Source of the DNA: Taibaiella sp.
GTDB taxonomy: Bacteria > Bacteroidota > Bacteroidia > Chitinophagales > Chitinophagaceae
Reading direction: 5' to 3'
Assembly: GCA_019454705.1 (NCBI GenBank)
Contig: JACFNS010000018.1
Location: 1-15,375, forward strand
DNA length: 15,375 nucleotides
A model generated the notes under the pieces. That model did no database searches, was not told the origin of the DNA, and worked only from the letters and a program-made list of their open reading frames with translations. Every line of letters starts with the position of its first letter. Position 1 is the stretch's first letter. This document shows, in pieces, positions 7,135 to 14,384 of this stretch. The translations under genes and the position numbers were made by a program.

Positions 7135-7234
7135 TAATCAGTGCACATTACATCGGAAAAATCATGCAGTTGGTCGAACAGTGGTTTTCTATCCTGCTAT
7201 GATGGCCTTTCTTTGCACTATGAAATACATGACT

Positions 7235-8608
7235 ATGAAAAAACTGTTTATTCTGATAGCACTGCTTGCGGGCAGCGGGCAGTCTGCACAAGCACAACTG
7301 AACGGCGCATATACCCAGCGGCTGAACGATGTTTTCGACAGCGTTTGCAACAGGTTCAATATCAAAGGAGCTACTGCCGCCATAGTAGTTCCCGGCCAGG
7401 GCATATGGGAGCGGGCACATGGTATATCACACCCGGGAATGCCTATTACAAATGATATGTACATGGGCATAAGCAGCAATACAAAAACCTATTTCGCAGT
7501 ATTGATGCTGAAACTACAGGAGCAGGGCAAACTGGACCTGGATGACACAATCGGGCAATGGATACAACATGCTAATGTCCCGGGCAGTATCACCATCAGG
7601 CAACTGCTGAACCATACCAGCGGGTTGTACAGCTATACATCTAACCCCGATATCAATAATTACATCCTTGCTGATTTTACAAAAGTGTGGCCGGCTGACA
7701 GTGTGTTGAACCTGGTAAAGGCACCGTTGACTGCGCCGGGTGGTGCATGGGATTATAGCAATACCAACTACCTGCTCGCAGGATTGATTATTCGCAGTGT
7801 GACGGGAAAAACCATGCAGCAGGCTTTGCGGGATGAGATATTAACACCACAGGGGTTGAATGAAACATATTTCTTTCCGCAGGAAACGCCTGCGGGTACT
7901 ATTCCACATAGTTGGTCGGCCAACCTGAGTGGCAACGGCACTCATGAAGACCTGATAGCTGTGCATAACTATTCGCATAATGCCATGTTCAGCCTGGCAT
8001 CATCGGCAGGTGCTATTATGGCTACGGCTAAAGACAATGCTTTGTTCTGGGACAAACTGATGTCTGGGCAAATCCTCAACAGTAGTTCAATGACAGAATT
8101 TGAAACCCTGGTGCCTATATCTATGGGGCAGGGTTACGGCCTGGGTGTTTTTAAACTCAATAGCTTCAACGGCAGGACGATTGTATCACACGGCGGTACC
8201 AATATCGGTTTCATCAACGAAAACATACATGAGAAGGCTTCCGGTGTTAGTATCACTATCCTCACCAACCAGGATAGTATCTCCAACAACATCTTATTGG
8301 GCGGATGTATAGCAGCATTGCATAAGGTGACAATACAGTACACTGATGTGGCTGACTTTGAAAACTCTAAAACTCAACTGGCAGTCTATCCCAACCCGTC
8401 GCGAGATATGCTGAAAGTGGGTGTGGCCAACAATAGTGCAGAGCAACTGACGATATATGATATGGCAGGAAGAATGGTGTTAAACACCGTGCTACAAAAT
8501 GGTGAAAACCAGGTAAGCATTACAGGTATCGGTTCAGGTACTTACATCTTAACCGCAATTAAAGAAACAAGAACTGTACACAGACAAACGATACAGGTAG
8601 TGAAATAA
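7235..8608 (+). CDS. Secreted class-C beta-lactamase-like serine hydrolase with type IX sorting domain
   Basis: A 457-residue exported enzyme of the serine beta-lactamase/D-Ala-D-Ala carboxypeptidase (class C) family. Residues 1-20 are a signal peptide ending SAQA-Q. The three catalytic motifs are present: SNTK (S81, K84), YSN (174-176) and HGG (319-321). The segment LLNHTSGL (125-132) is also typical. Residues about 382-457 form a type IX secretion sorting domain (LAVYPNPSRDMLKV; LTIYDMAGRMVL; IGSGTYILT), so the protein is sent across the outer membrane and released or anchored outside. Substrate is unknown; peptidase or esterase action is as likely as beta-lactam cleavage. In-frame ATGs at 7220 and 7229 are alternative starts; 7235 gives a standard signal peptide. 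Divergent from the LytS/LytT operon, which may control it. Confidence 0.9.
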   Translation: MKKLFILIALLAGSGQSAQAQLNGAYTQRLNDVFDSVCNRFNIKGATAAIVVPGQGIWERAHGISHPGMPITNDMYMGISSNTKTYFAVLMLKLQEQGKLDLDDTIGQWIQHANVPGSITIRQLLNHTSGLYSYTSNPDINNYILADFTKVWPADSVLNLVKAPLTAPGGAWDYSNTNYLLAGLIIRSVTGKTMQQALRDEILTPQGLNETYFFPQETPAGTIPHSWSANLSGNGTHEDLIAVHNYSHNAMFSLASSAGAIMATAKDNALFWDKLMSGQILNSSSMTEFETLVPISMGQGYGLGVFKLNSFNGRTIVSHGGTNIGFINENIHEKASGVSITILTNQDSISNNILLGGCIAALHKVTIQYTDVADFENSKTQLAVYPNPSRDMLKVGVANNSAEQLTIYDMAGRMVLNTVLQNGENQVSITGIGSGTYILTAIKETRTVHRQTIQVVK

Positions 8609-8632
8609 AAGCAGGGCGAAAGCCCTGCTTTT
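8607..8632. terminator. Bidirectional terminator hairpin with GAAA loop
   Basis: An 11-base-pair perfect stem (AAAAGCAGGGC at 8607-8617 with GCCCTGCTTTT at 8622-8632) closed by a GAAA tetraloop. It has T-runs in both directions and lies between the stops of two convergent genes (8608 and 8635), so it can end transcription of both. The plus-strand stop codon overlaps its first bases. Confidence 0.88.
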
Positions 8633-8634
8633 AT

Positions 8635-9564
8635 TTATATAATATACAGTATTGCAGTCAGGCTAACCACTGATACCAGCGCCCAGAGCAACACGCCCTG
8701 CAGCAATGGTTTGCTGCCAACAGATTTAAGCGCCTTAGGCGAAAGTCCCGATCCAATAAGGAATAATGTAATCGTAAAACCTGTTTTAGCTGCTTTTACT
8801 ATATAGGGTGTCACAGATTCCAGTTGCGGAACATTGGAACTGATGAGCATGGCCAATACAAACAGGCCTATAAACCAGGGGATGCTGGTTTTAGTCCCTT
8901 TCTTTTTGAAGATAAATGCAGTGAGCACTACTAAAGGAATTATCCACAATGCCCGCACCAGTTTGATGGTAGTGGCAATATTTAAAGCTTCTTCGCCATA
9001 TGTGCTGGCCGCACCTACTACCGAGCTGGTGTCATGTATGGCTATGGCTGCCCAAACGCCGAACTGCGATTGAGATAAATCGAGCCAATGCCCGATAGCG
9101 GGGAATATGAACAGGGCTATCGCATTCAGTACAAATACTACTACCAGCGATACACTTATTTGTTCTTCTTTAGCATCTGTTACCGGTGCGGTAGCTGCAA
9201 TAGCGCTACCCCCGCAGATAGCAGTGCCCGTGGATACCAGGTAAGATGTCACCTTATCTACTTTGAACATTTTGCCAATGAGTATGCCCACAAGCAAAGT
9301 ACCTGCAATGGATATAATGGTATAAATAAACCCATCTTTACCCGCCTGCAATGCGGTATTGATATTGATGCCAAAGCCCAGGCCGACGATAGATGCTTTC
9401 AGCAGGAAGGCTGTGTACTTGCTGCGCTTTTTTCCTAATGGGTTGGTAATGAAAAAAGATAGCAGTAAACCCAGGAACAACGCATAGGGCGGCGACATAA
9501 AAGGCATGGCGCATAAGATGAGTGCCAGCCAGAAAATTATTTTACCAACCATACCGTTGTTCAT
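8635..9564 (-). CDS. YeiH family putative sulfate exporter (UPF0324)
   Basis: A 309-residue inner-membrane protein with about ten hydrophobic segments, the usual size for the YeiH/UPF0324 family. The most telling motif is GTAICGGSAIAATAP (113-127); ASIVGLGFGIN (57-67), IHDTSSVVGAAS and FLIGSGLSPKAL near the C-terminus are also typical. Members are annotated as putative sulfate exporters, but direct evidence for the substrate is thin. The ATG at 9564 follows a likely -7 box (TACTTTCA on the minus strand, 9582-9589) by 17 bases, so the gene probably has its own promoter even though the Nudix gene lies just upstream in the same direction. The C-terminal end is separated from the hydrolase gene by a shared terminator. 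Confidence 0.9.
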   Translation of the reverse strand: MNNGMVGKIIFWLALILCAMPFMSPPYALFLGLLLSFFITNPLGKKRSKYTAFLLKASIVGLGFGININTALQAGKDGFIYTIISIAGTLLVGILIGKMFKVDKVTSYLVSTGTAICGGSAIAATAPVTDAKEEQISVSLVVVFVLNAIALFIFPAIGHWLDLSQSQFGVWAAIAIHDTSSVVGAASTYGEEALNIATTIKLVRALWIIPLVVLTAFIFKKKGTKTSIPWFIGLFVLAMLISSNVPQLESVTPYIVKAAKTGFTITLFLIGSGLSPKALKSVGSKPLLQGVLLWALVSVVSLTAILYII

Positions 9565-9581
9565 GCAGTTATATTATTTGC

Positions 9582-9589
9582 TGAAAGTA
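9582..9589 (-). promoter_or_regulatory. Probable -7 box for the YeiH gene (TACTTTCA)
   Basis: On the minus strand this resembles TAnnTTTG (six of the eight consensus positions are met, with CA for the final TG) and ends 17 bases before the ATG, a distance similar to other promoters in this window. No clear -33 element. Confidence 0.3.
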
Positions 9590-9648
9590 TATAGATAATT
9601 GTAAAAATAATAGTGTGCAGCATAGTGCAGTGTAAACTGTGTCACACA

Positions 9649-10284
9649 TTACCAGGTTACGCCTGCTTTTTGCATCACTTCCCGGATGGCCTCATATGAT
9701 TTGTACACAACCAGTGGTAGCTCTTCATCGCTCACCCAACGTACCTCCAGTATATTTTCTTCAGCCTGCGGCACCGGTTCTTCTTTCACCGTGCCTTTCA
9801 TTTTGTACCAGGCAGTACGTTTCAGCAGGTTTTGCTTGTTCTGGCTGTATACATGGTAGGTGTCGCATATCTTTTCGCCAAGTTTCAGCTTGTGCAGGCC
9901 GGTTTCTTCGCTCACTTCGCGCAGCGCACAGGCATCTATCGTTTCGCCCTCATCGCATTTACCTTTGGGCAGGTCCCACTTGCCGCGGCGGAAAATCATC
10001 AGCACTTCGTTGTTTTCGTTCAGCACCACACCGCCCCCTGCATCTATCGGAGTAAAGAGTTCATATAATTCTCCCTGTAATGATTCGGGTGAAAAATCCT
10101 CAATGATAGCCCCCAAAGTGCCCGGCTTGCCTATATGCTGCAACGCCAGGCGGAAGTGGCGGGGAAAGGCCCCCTCAAAATATATATATCCTTCCGCTAC
10201 CGGGTTCTCCTCAATATATGCCCTGGCATCGGTAGTCAGGATGAGTGGTTTATTATTGATATATATCTTTTGGGCGAAGTCCAT
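9649..10284 (-). CDS. Nudix hydrolase with N-terminal extension
   Basis: A 211-residue cytoplasmic hydrolase that would cleave a nucleoside diphosphate linked to another group. The Nudix box is complete: G108, E114, then REVSEETGL (122-130), matching Gx5Ex7REUxEExGU. It is preceded by GGGVVLNENNEVLMIFRRGKWDLPKG-type core strands (about 83-108), with RRGKWDLPKG typical of Ap4A/NUDIX family enzymes. The first 80 residues (KIYINNKPLILTTDARAYIE and onward) are an extension not part of the catalytic domain, seen in some Bacteroidota relatives; its role is unknown. The ATG at 10284 is 41 bases from the divergent pyrE start. The substrate cannot be told from sequence. Confidence 0.88.
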   Translation of the reverse strand: MDFAQKIYINNKPLILTTDARAYIEENPVAEGYIYFEGAFPRHFRLALQHIGKPGTLGAIIEDFSPESLQGELYELFTPIDAGGGVVLNENNEVLMIFRRGKWDLPKGKCDEGETIDACALREVSEETGLHKLKLGEKICDTYHVYSQNKQNLLKRTAWYKMKGTVKEEPVPQAEENILEVRWVSDEELPLVVYKSYEAIREVMQKAGVTW

Positions 10285-10299
10285 TCTTTTGTAAAATTA

Positions 10300-10307
10300 T
10301 ACATTTG
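10300..10307 (+). promoter_or_regulatory. -7 promoter box for pyrE (TACATTTG)
   Basis: Exact match to TAnnTTTG, ending 18 bases before the pyrE ATG, which implies a leader of about a dozen bases. It lies in the 41-base gap shared with the divergent Nudix gene. Confidence 0.6.
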
Positions 10308-10325
10308 GCGTAGGTTTGAGCGGTT

Positions 10326-10958
10326 ATGAGTACTCAAAAACATTTTGCCGAAAAACTAATGCAAATTAAGGCATTACAAATCAACCTGCAACAACCATAT
10401 ACATGGGCATCAGGATGGAAATCGCCTGTGTATTGCGACAACCGTAAAGTATTGTCCTTCCCATATATACGCGACTTTGTAAAAAGTGAGCTGGCCAATA
10501 TGGTGCTGGAGCATTTTCCTGATGCTGAAGTGATTGCCGGTGTGGCCACAGCAGGCATACCGCATGGCACGATGGCTGCCGACCTGCTGAAACTGCCGAT
10601 GATATATGTGCGCAGCAAACCCAAAGAGCACGGCATGGGCAACCAGATAGAGGGCGTATTGGAGCAGGGGCAGAAGGTGGTAGTGATAGAAGACCTGGTA
10701 TCAACAGGCAAGAGCAGCCTGCAGGCGGTAGATGCCATACGCGATGCTGGTGGCGAAGTGATAGGCATGTGTGCATTATTTACTTATGGTTTTGACGCTG
10801 CAGCAGAAGCGATGGAGAAGGCGCAGGTGCCGCTGCATACCATCAGCAATTATACTGCCCTGATGGAAGTAGCTGAAGAACAGGGCCTGGTGACGGCGGA
10901 ACAAAAACAATCGCTGGAAGCGTGGAGGAAAGACCCTGCAAATTGGCGACCCTCCTAA
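10326..10958 (+). CDS. pyrE: Orotate phosphoribosyltransferase (PyrE)
   Basis: PyrE joins orotate to phosphoribosyl pyrophosphate, giving orotidine monophosphate in pyrimidine synthesis. The 210-residue product has the family's features in order: YTWASGWKSPVYCDNRKVLS (25-44), the AGVATAGIPHGTMAAD segment (71-86), the lysine-rich YVRSKPKEHGMGNQIEG loop (94-110), and the PRPP-binding motif VVIEDLVSTGKSS (119-131). Length is normal. The ATG at 10326 is supported by a -7 box 18 bases upstream. The gene is divergent from the Nudix hydrolase and 91 bases before the UbiA prenyltransferase; a small hairpin follows the stop. pyrE is often separate from other pyr genes, as here. Confidence 0.96.
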   Translation: MSTQKHFAEKLMQIKALQINLQQPYTWASGWKSPVYCDNRKVLSFPYIRDFVKSELANMVLEHFPDAEVIAGVATAGIPHGTMAADLLKLPMIYVRSKPKEHGMGNQIEGVLEQGQKVVVIEDLVSTGKSSLQAVDAIRDAGGEVIGMCALFTYGFDAAAEAMEKAQVPLHTISNYTALMEVAEEQGLVTAEQKQSLEAWRKDPANWRPS

Positions 10959-10974
10959 CCTCCCTAAAGGGAGG
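10959..10974. terminator. Small hairpin after pyrE
   Basis: CCTCCC-TAAA-GGGAGG forms a six-base-pair, GC-rich stem with a TAAA loop, starting on the base after the pyrE stop. No T-run follows. It may end transcription weakly or protect the 3' end; similar CCTCCCTAAAGGGAGG hairpins are common between Bacteroidota genes. Confidence 0.45.
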
Positions 10975-10988
10975 AATGAACGTATAGT

Positions 10989-10996
10989 TCTCTTTG
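10989..10996 (+). promoter_or_regulatory. Possible -7 box for the prenyltransferase gene (TCTCTTTG)
   Basis: One mismatch to TAnnTTTG (C for A). If used, transcription would begin just before the octamer tract at 11004-11044, leaving the tract in the leader of the UbiA gene. Confidence 0.3.
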
Positions 10997-11003
10997 CAGA
11001 TTG

Positions 11004-11044
11004 ATTTATCGCATTAGCACATTAACGTATTATCGCATTAATAA
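11004..11044 (+). repeat. Octamer tract before the UbiA prenyltransferase gene
   Basis: A 9-base unit ATTTATCGC is followed by four 8-base units: ATTAGCAC, ATTAACGT, ATTATCGC, ATTAATAA. The tract ends five bases before the ATG at 11050. The words overlap those at 3635-3740 (ATTATCGC is shared exactly). Confidence 0.7.
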
Positions 11045-11049
11045 AGAAC

Positions 11050-12000
11050 ATGGCCTGGCTGAAACTGGTACGTTGGCAGAACCTGGTTATCGTATTCCTC
11101 ACTCAGTTGTTTGCATGGGGTTGCGTTATCATGCCTATGCAGCATTACTCGCCTGTTCCACTGGTGCTCAACTGGGGCAATTTCTTCCTGCTGTCTTTAT
11201 CTACAGTATTGATAGCAGCCGCAGGTTATATTATCAACGATTACTTCGATGTAAAAATTGACGTCATCAACCGCCCTGAAAAACTGATATTGGAAAAACG
11301 CATCCCTATCAAGCTGGCAATACTGGTGCACACCATACTAAATGTTATTGCCATATTCCTGGCAATAGTGGTGGCACGCCGGGCCGGGCATTACAGTTTT
11401 ATAGCTATACAGCTGGGTTGTACACTCATGCTCTGGTTATACTCCACTACGTTCAAGCGGAGGTTTGTTTCGGGCAATGTAATTGTGTCCGTTCTTACTG
11501 CATTCACCATAGCTGTATTAATGCTCTACGAAAATGCTATTCGGTATTATCTGTACGAAGACTTTTTCATACACACCGGTAGCGTGCTGATACCAAATCC
11601 TGTATGGGTGTTGGGTACGTATGCCTTTTTCGCTTTTATGCTCACCTGGATGCGCGAGATAGTGAAAGATATGGAAGATTTTAAAGGCGATGCGGAACAG
11701 GGTTGCGTAACCATGCCCATAAAGTGGGGCCTGCTGCGAAGCGCAAGGTTTACGCAATTATTGGGCGTACTCACGGTTATCCCATTGGTCATAGGTGCTG
11801 TCAAACTATTAAAAGAACAATGGTATGTGTTAGGGATATACGTATTGGCAGGGCTTGCAGCGCCCATAGTGTTATGGATGTACTACCTGCCCAAAGGTGC
11901 TACTACCAAACATTATGGCAAAGAAAGCCGTTACCTGAAAATCATTATGGTACTGGGTATTGTTTCGCTCATCATTTATTATTTTCAAACCAATGACTGA
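11050..12000 (+). CDS. UbiA family prenyltransferase (geranylgeranylglycerol-phosphate geranylgeranyltransferase-like)
   Basis: A 316-residue membrane protein with eight or nine helices that would transfer a prenyl chain from a prenyl diphosphate to an acceptor. Both Asp-rich motifs are present: NDYFDVKID (63-71), the diphosphate/Mg-binding motif, and REIVKDMEDFKGD (202-214). Bacteroidota proteins of this type are commonly annotated as geranylgeranylglycerol-phosphate geranylgeranyltransferase, by similarity to archaeal ether-lipid enzymes; the real acceptor in these bacteria is not settled, and another quinone- or lipid-like acceptor is possible. The ATG at 11050 gives a normal N-terminus (WLKLVRWQNLVIVFLTQ). 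The stop overlaps the maf start by eight bases, so the two are cotranscribed. Confidence 0.88.
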   Translation: MAWLKLVRWQNLVIVFLTQLFAWGCVIMPMQHYSPVPLVLNWGNFFLLSLSTVLIAAAGYIINDYFDVKIDVINRPEKLILEKRIPIKLAILVHTILNVIAIFLAIVVARRAGHYSFIAIQLGCTLMLWLYSTTFKRRFVSGNVIVSVLTAFTIAVLMLYENAIRYYLYEDFFIHTGSVLIPNPVWVLGTYAFFAFMLTWMREIVKDMEDFKGDAEQGCVTMPIKWGLLRSARFTQLLGVLTVIPLVIGAVKLLKEQWYVLGIYVLAGLAAPIVLWMYYLPKGATTKHYGKESRYLKIIMVLGIVSLIIYYFQTND

Positions 12001-12562
12001 TATAATACTGGCATCGCAGTCGCCCCGCAGGAAACAACTGCTGGAGCTGGCTGAAATAACATTTGAGATACGTATAGCGGATATAGATGAGACCCCCCCA
12101 CCGGGCATGCCCGGAGAGGAAGTACCCGAACACCTGGCACGGGAGAAAGCTGCTGTAATAGCTAAAAATAATCCTGGTGCAATAGTAATAGCAGCCGATA
12201 CCATCGTATTGCTGGACAATGAAATACTGGGCAAACCCGTGAATGAAGAAGACGCAGTGGCTATCCTGAAAAAATTGTCAGGCCGTATGCACCAGGTAGT
12301 GAGTGGGGTATGTATTCAGAAGGGCAATGAAGTGTATAGTTTTTCTGCAACAACAGAGGTGTATTTCCGCAGCCTGACAGAAGAACAAATAAGGCACTAC
12401 GTAACCAACTACCACCCCTACGACAAAGCAGGTGCCTATGCCATACAAGAGTGGATAGGCATAGTTGGTATAGAAAAGATAAACGGCGATTATTACAATG
12501 TGATGGGCCTGCCGGTAGGGCAGGTGGTGGAGTATTTACGTGAATTGCAGCTTTTAGATTAG
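11993..12562 (+). CDS. maf: Maf family nucleotide pyrophosphatase
   Basis: Maf proteins hydrolyse non-canonical or excess nucleoside triphosphates to monophosphates (dTTP/UTP or methylated GTP, depending on subfamily) in the cytoplasm. The 189-residue product starts with LASQSPRRKQLLE (6-18), has the catalytic aspartate in IAADTIV (D69), the SGRMHQVVSGV segment (96-106) and DKAGAYAIQ (144-152), all typical; it looks more like the YhdE (dTTP/UTP) than the YceF branch, though I would not insist on this. The frame is open upstream to 11960, but the ATG at 11993, overlapping the prenyltransferase stop by eight bases, gives the standard N-terminus. Confidence 0.94.
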   Translation: MTDIILASQSPRRKQLLELAEITFEIRIADIDETPPPGMPGEEVPEHLAREKAAVIAKNNPGAIVIAADTIVLLDNEILGKPVNEEDAVAILKKLSGRMHQVVSGVCIQKGNEVYSFSATTEVYFRSLTEEQIRHYVTNYHPYDKAGAYAIQEWIGIVGIEKINGDYYNVMGLPVGQVVEYLRELQLLD

Positions 12563-12615
12563 GCCTTTGGGACTATTTAATGAAAATTTGCATGGTATTT
12601 GCAAGGGAATGTTAT

Positions 12616-13101
12616 ATGAGAAAAACATATTTAGTAATTGTCAGCCTGCTCATCATTTCTTGTGGTAAGACACGACCCGGCACACCAGCAGACAGCACTC
12701 CCTATTGTACTTTTAATTGTGCCAAAGGGATGGCTTCGTTAGTAATACCGGATTACAGCGGACGCGTTTCCGACACAATAGTCATCAGATATTTCGCCAA
12801 AGAACAACATTTTGACATACTGCTGGATACGGTAGTTAGAATCTACACATACAACATCCATGGCACGGCATATTATAAAAATGTTTTTAGCACTACCTAT
12901 AACTACGAAATTTACGACATCGCATCTGGCAGATTGTATAGAATCTGGGATATTATTGATGACGGTAAGGCAACAGCTTCTCTCCCATGTAACGCACACC
13001 CAAAGTACGGTGCTGCTTGCACAACCGCCATAACTCAAATCACAGTTGATAGTGTGACACTTAATCTTAATTCGTTTTCCGAAGTAATGTTACCACGTTA
13101 A
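12616..13101 (+). CDS. Small hypothetical lipoprotein
   Basis: A 161-residue protein I do not recognise. It begins with a lipoprotein signal peptide: MRKTYLVIVSLLIISC, lipobox LIISC, C16 as the lipidated residue, so it should be anchored in a membrane of the envelope. After it come four more cysteines in two pairs (C31 and C35; C125 and C135), which may form disulfides in the periplasm or at the surface. The body is rich in beta-forming residues and aromatic tyrosines (KNVFSTTYNYEIYDIASGRL). I chose the ATG at 12616; another at 12580 would put 12 residues before the signal peptide. It lies 53 bases after maf on the same strand and converges on the small membrane protein (10-base gap). Confidence 0.65.
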   Translation: MRKTYLVIVSLLIISCGKTRPGTPADSTPYCTFNCAKGMASLVIPDYSGRVSDTIVIRYFAKEQHFDILLDTVVRIYTYNIHGTAYYKNVFSTTYNYEIYDIASGRLYRIWDIIDDGKATASLPCNAHPKYGAACTTAITQITVDSVTLNLNSFSEVMLPR

Positions 13102-13111
13102 ATTTCCGATT

Positions 13112-13495
13112 CTACTCAATACTCGGGTACACATTCACATAGGTTGGTTCGTTCCTCAACTCAGCGAAGTAGAACACCATAAACGCAAATGCCCCAAACG
13201 TAGTCAATATCACCATCCAGAATAATTTAGTGCCGGCGGGCATTGCTTTCAACCGGGCCAGGTGGACGATAAAATACAGGAGGATAGCCCCTGTTATCGC
13301 GCAAATGATAGTCAGCGTTATCCACAGGCTGGTATAATTCATCGTCATGGCAGTTACCCAGGCAAAATGGTCGGATATGCTGGATGTCACCACCTCTTCC
13401 TGCACCAGTGCAAAGAAATATATCGTCCATAATGAATACAATACAAACGGCGCGAAGCATAGTAGTTTTCCGTGTTTTTTCGCTATGTTTTCCAT
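13112..13495 (-). CDS. Small hypothetical membrane protein
   Basis: A 127-residue protein with about three to four hydrophobic segments (roughly 11-31, 43-59, 60-80, 89-111) and short polar ends. No family can be named with confidence. The last segment, KLFWMVILTTFGAFAFMVFY followed by AELRNEP, faintly resembles the PLDc_N-type membrane segment of small Bacteroidota proteins, but this is only a hint. The ATG at 13495 fits; a hydrophobic helix follows soon after. No clear promoter box is visible upstream. It is convergent with the lipoprotein gene and divergent from the GNAT gene. Confidence 0.65.
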   Translation of the reverse strand: MENIAKKHGKLLCFAPFVLYSLWTIYFFALVQEEVVTSSISDHFAWVTAMTMNYTSLWITLTIICAITGAILLYFIVHLARLKAMPAGTKLFWMVILTTFGAFAFMVFYFAELRNEPTYVNVYPSIE

Positions 13496-13709
13496 AACAG
13501 TAAGTTTTAGTGAATAATGACTATTGCTTACTTATTACAACACATAATCAGGTGAATTGTTTTGTTAAAGGAGATAAACTGCTGGTTTACAGGACAATAA
13601 ACTGCGGTGTAATTCAGCGTCAAAAGCTTGTTAATCTTTCAATAATTTTCGCTTTCGCATCAGACGAATACGGGCATTGGGTTACATTAGCGTCCTGTTA
13701 CAATATTAT

Positions 13710-14315
13710 ATGAACTGGATACAAGACCCGCTGATTTTATCGGGACGGAAAGTAGAGTTACACCCGCTTGCCCCTAAAGATTTCGATACGCTCAAGGCTT
13801 TGGCAAAGGACCAAAAAATCTGGGAGTATTACGGGCGCGATGGCGCAGATGATGTGGTTATGGATTATTTTCTGAAGGAGGCGATGGAGTTAAAAGCAGC
13901 GGGCCAACATTATCCCTTTGTTGTAGTGAATAAGGACAACGGAGAAATCATCGGCACTACGCGCTATGGAGACATTAACGAAGCGCACAAGACACTAGAG
14001 ATAGGCTGGACATGGTATATACCTGCCGTGTGGGGTAATGGATATAATGAAGAATGTAAACTATTGATGTTATCCTATGCTTTCGAGACCTTGGGGGCAA
14101 ACCGCGTACAACTAAAAACAGCTCATTTCAACAAACGCTCTCAGCGTGCCATAGAAAGAATAGGTGCTACCTATGAAGGCACCCTGCGCAACCACATGAT
14201 AAATGGCGATGGCTCACCACGTCACACTGCCATGTTTAGCATCATAAAAGAAGAATGGGAGGACAGGAAACAAAAACTGCAACAGATGATAAACGATAAA
14301 TACGCGGCTTTGTAA
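13710..14315 (+). CDS. GNAT family N-acetyltransferase (RimJ/RimL-like)
   Basis: A 201-residue cytoplasmic acetyltransferase of the Acetyltransf_3 type, which moves acetyl from acetyl-CoA to an amino group on a protein or small molecule. Residues 6-20 (DPLILSGRKVELHPL) are the usual first strand; EIGWTWYIPAVWGNGYNEEC (97-116) holds the acetyl-CoA pyrophosphate loop (WGNGYN), and NKRSQRAIERIGATYEGTLR (141-160) is the standard C-terminal helix and strand. The frame is open upstream to 13677, but the ATG at 13710 gives the family's typical N-terminus. The 214 bases before it contain a loose -7 match (TAATTTTC, 13643-13650) and otherwise nothing I can name. The substrate is unknown. Confidence 0.87.
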   Translation: MNWIQDPLILSGRKVELHPLAPKDFDTLKALAKDQKIWEYYGRDGADDVVMDYFLKEAMELKAAGQHYPFVVVNKDNGEIIGTTRYGDINEAHKTLEIGWTWYIPAVWGNGYNEECKLLMLSYAFETLGANRVQLKTAHFNKRSQRAIERIGATYEGTLRNHMINGDGSPRHTAMFSIIKEEWEDRKQKLQQMINDKYAAL

Positions 14316-14328
14316 ACCATTTTATCTT

Positions 14329-14384
14329 ATTAACCTTTTACCATATTACCCAATTAACTAATTAACCTATTAATCCATTAACAC
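14329..14384 (+). repeat. Octamer tract (seven units) ending at a -7 box
   Basis: Seven consecutive 8-base units: ATTAACCT, TTTACCAT, ATTACCCA, ATTAACTA, ATTAACCT, ATTAATCC, ATTAACAC. The -7 box TACCTTTG begins at the very next base (14385) in the same register, exactly as seen before fabD. Confidence 0.75.

Noticed and set aside
7046..7234. Upstream extension of the secreted hydrolase by up to 63 codons
   Set aside because: It would bury the signal peptide and cover the candidate regulator sites and the kinase start; the ATG at 7235 gives a normal signal peptide.
9600..9648. TGTGTCACACA-like dyad before the YeiH gene as a CRP/FNR site
   Set aside because: The arms are only four bases with a three-base centre, which does not match the TGTGA-N6-TCACA layout.
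13510..13713. Plus-strand open frame of 67 codons between the small membrane protein and the GNAT gene
   Set aside because: No ATG start, no promoter box, no recognisable sequence, and it runs into the GNAT start. Too weak to call a gene.
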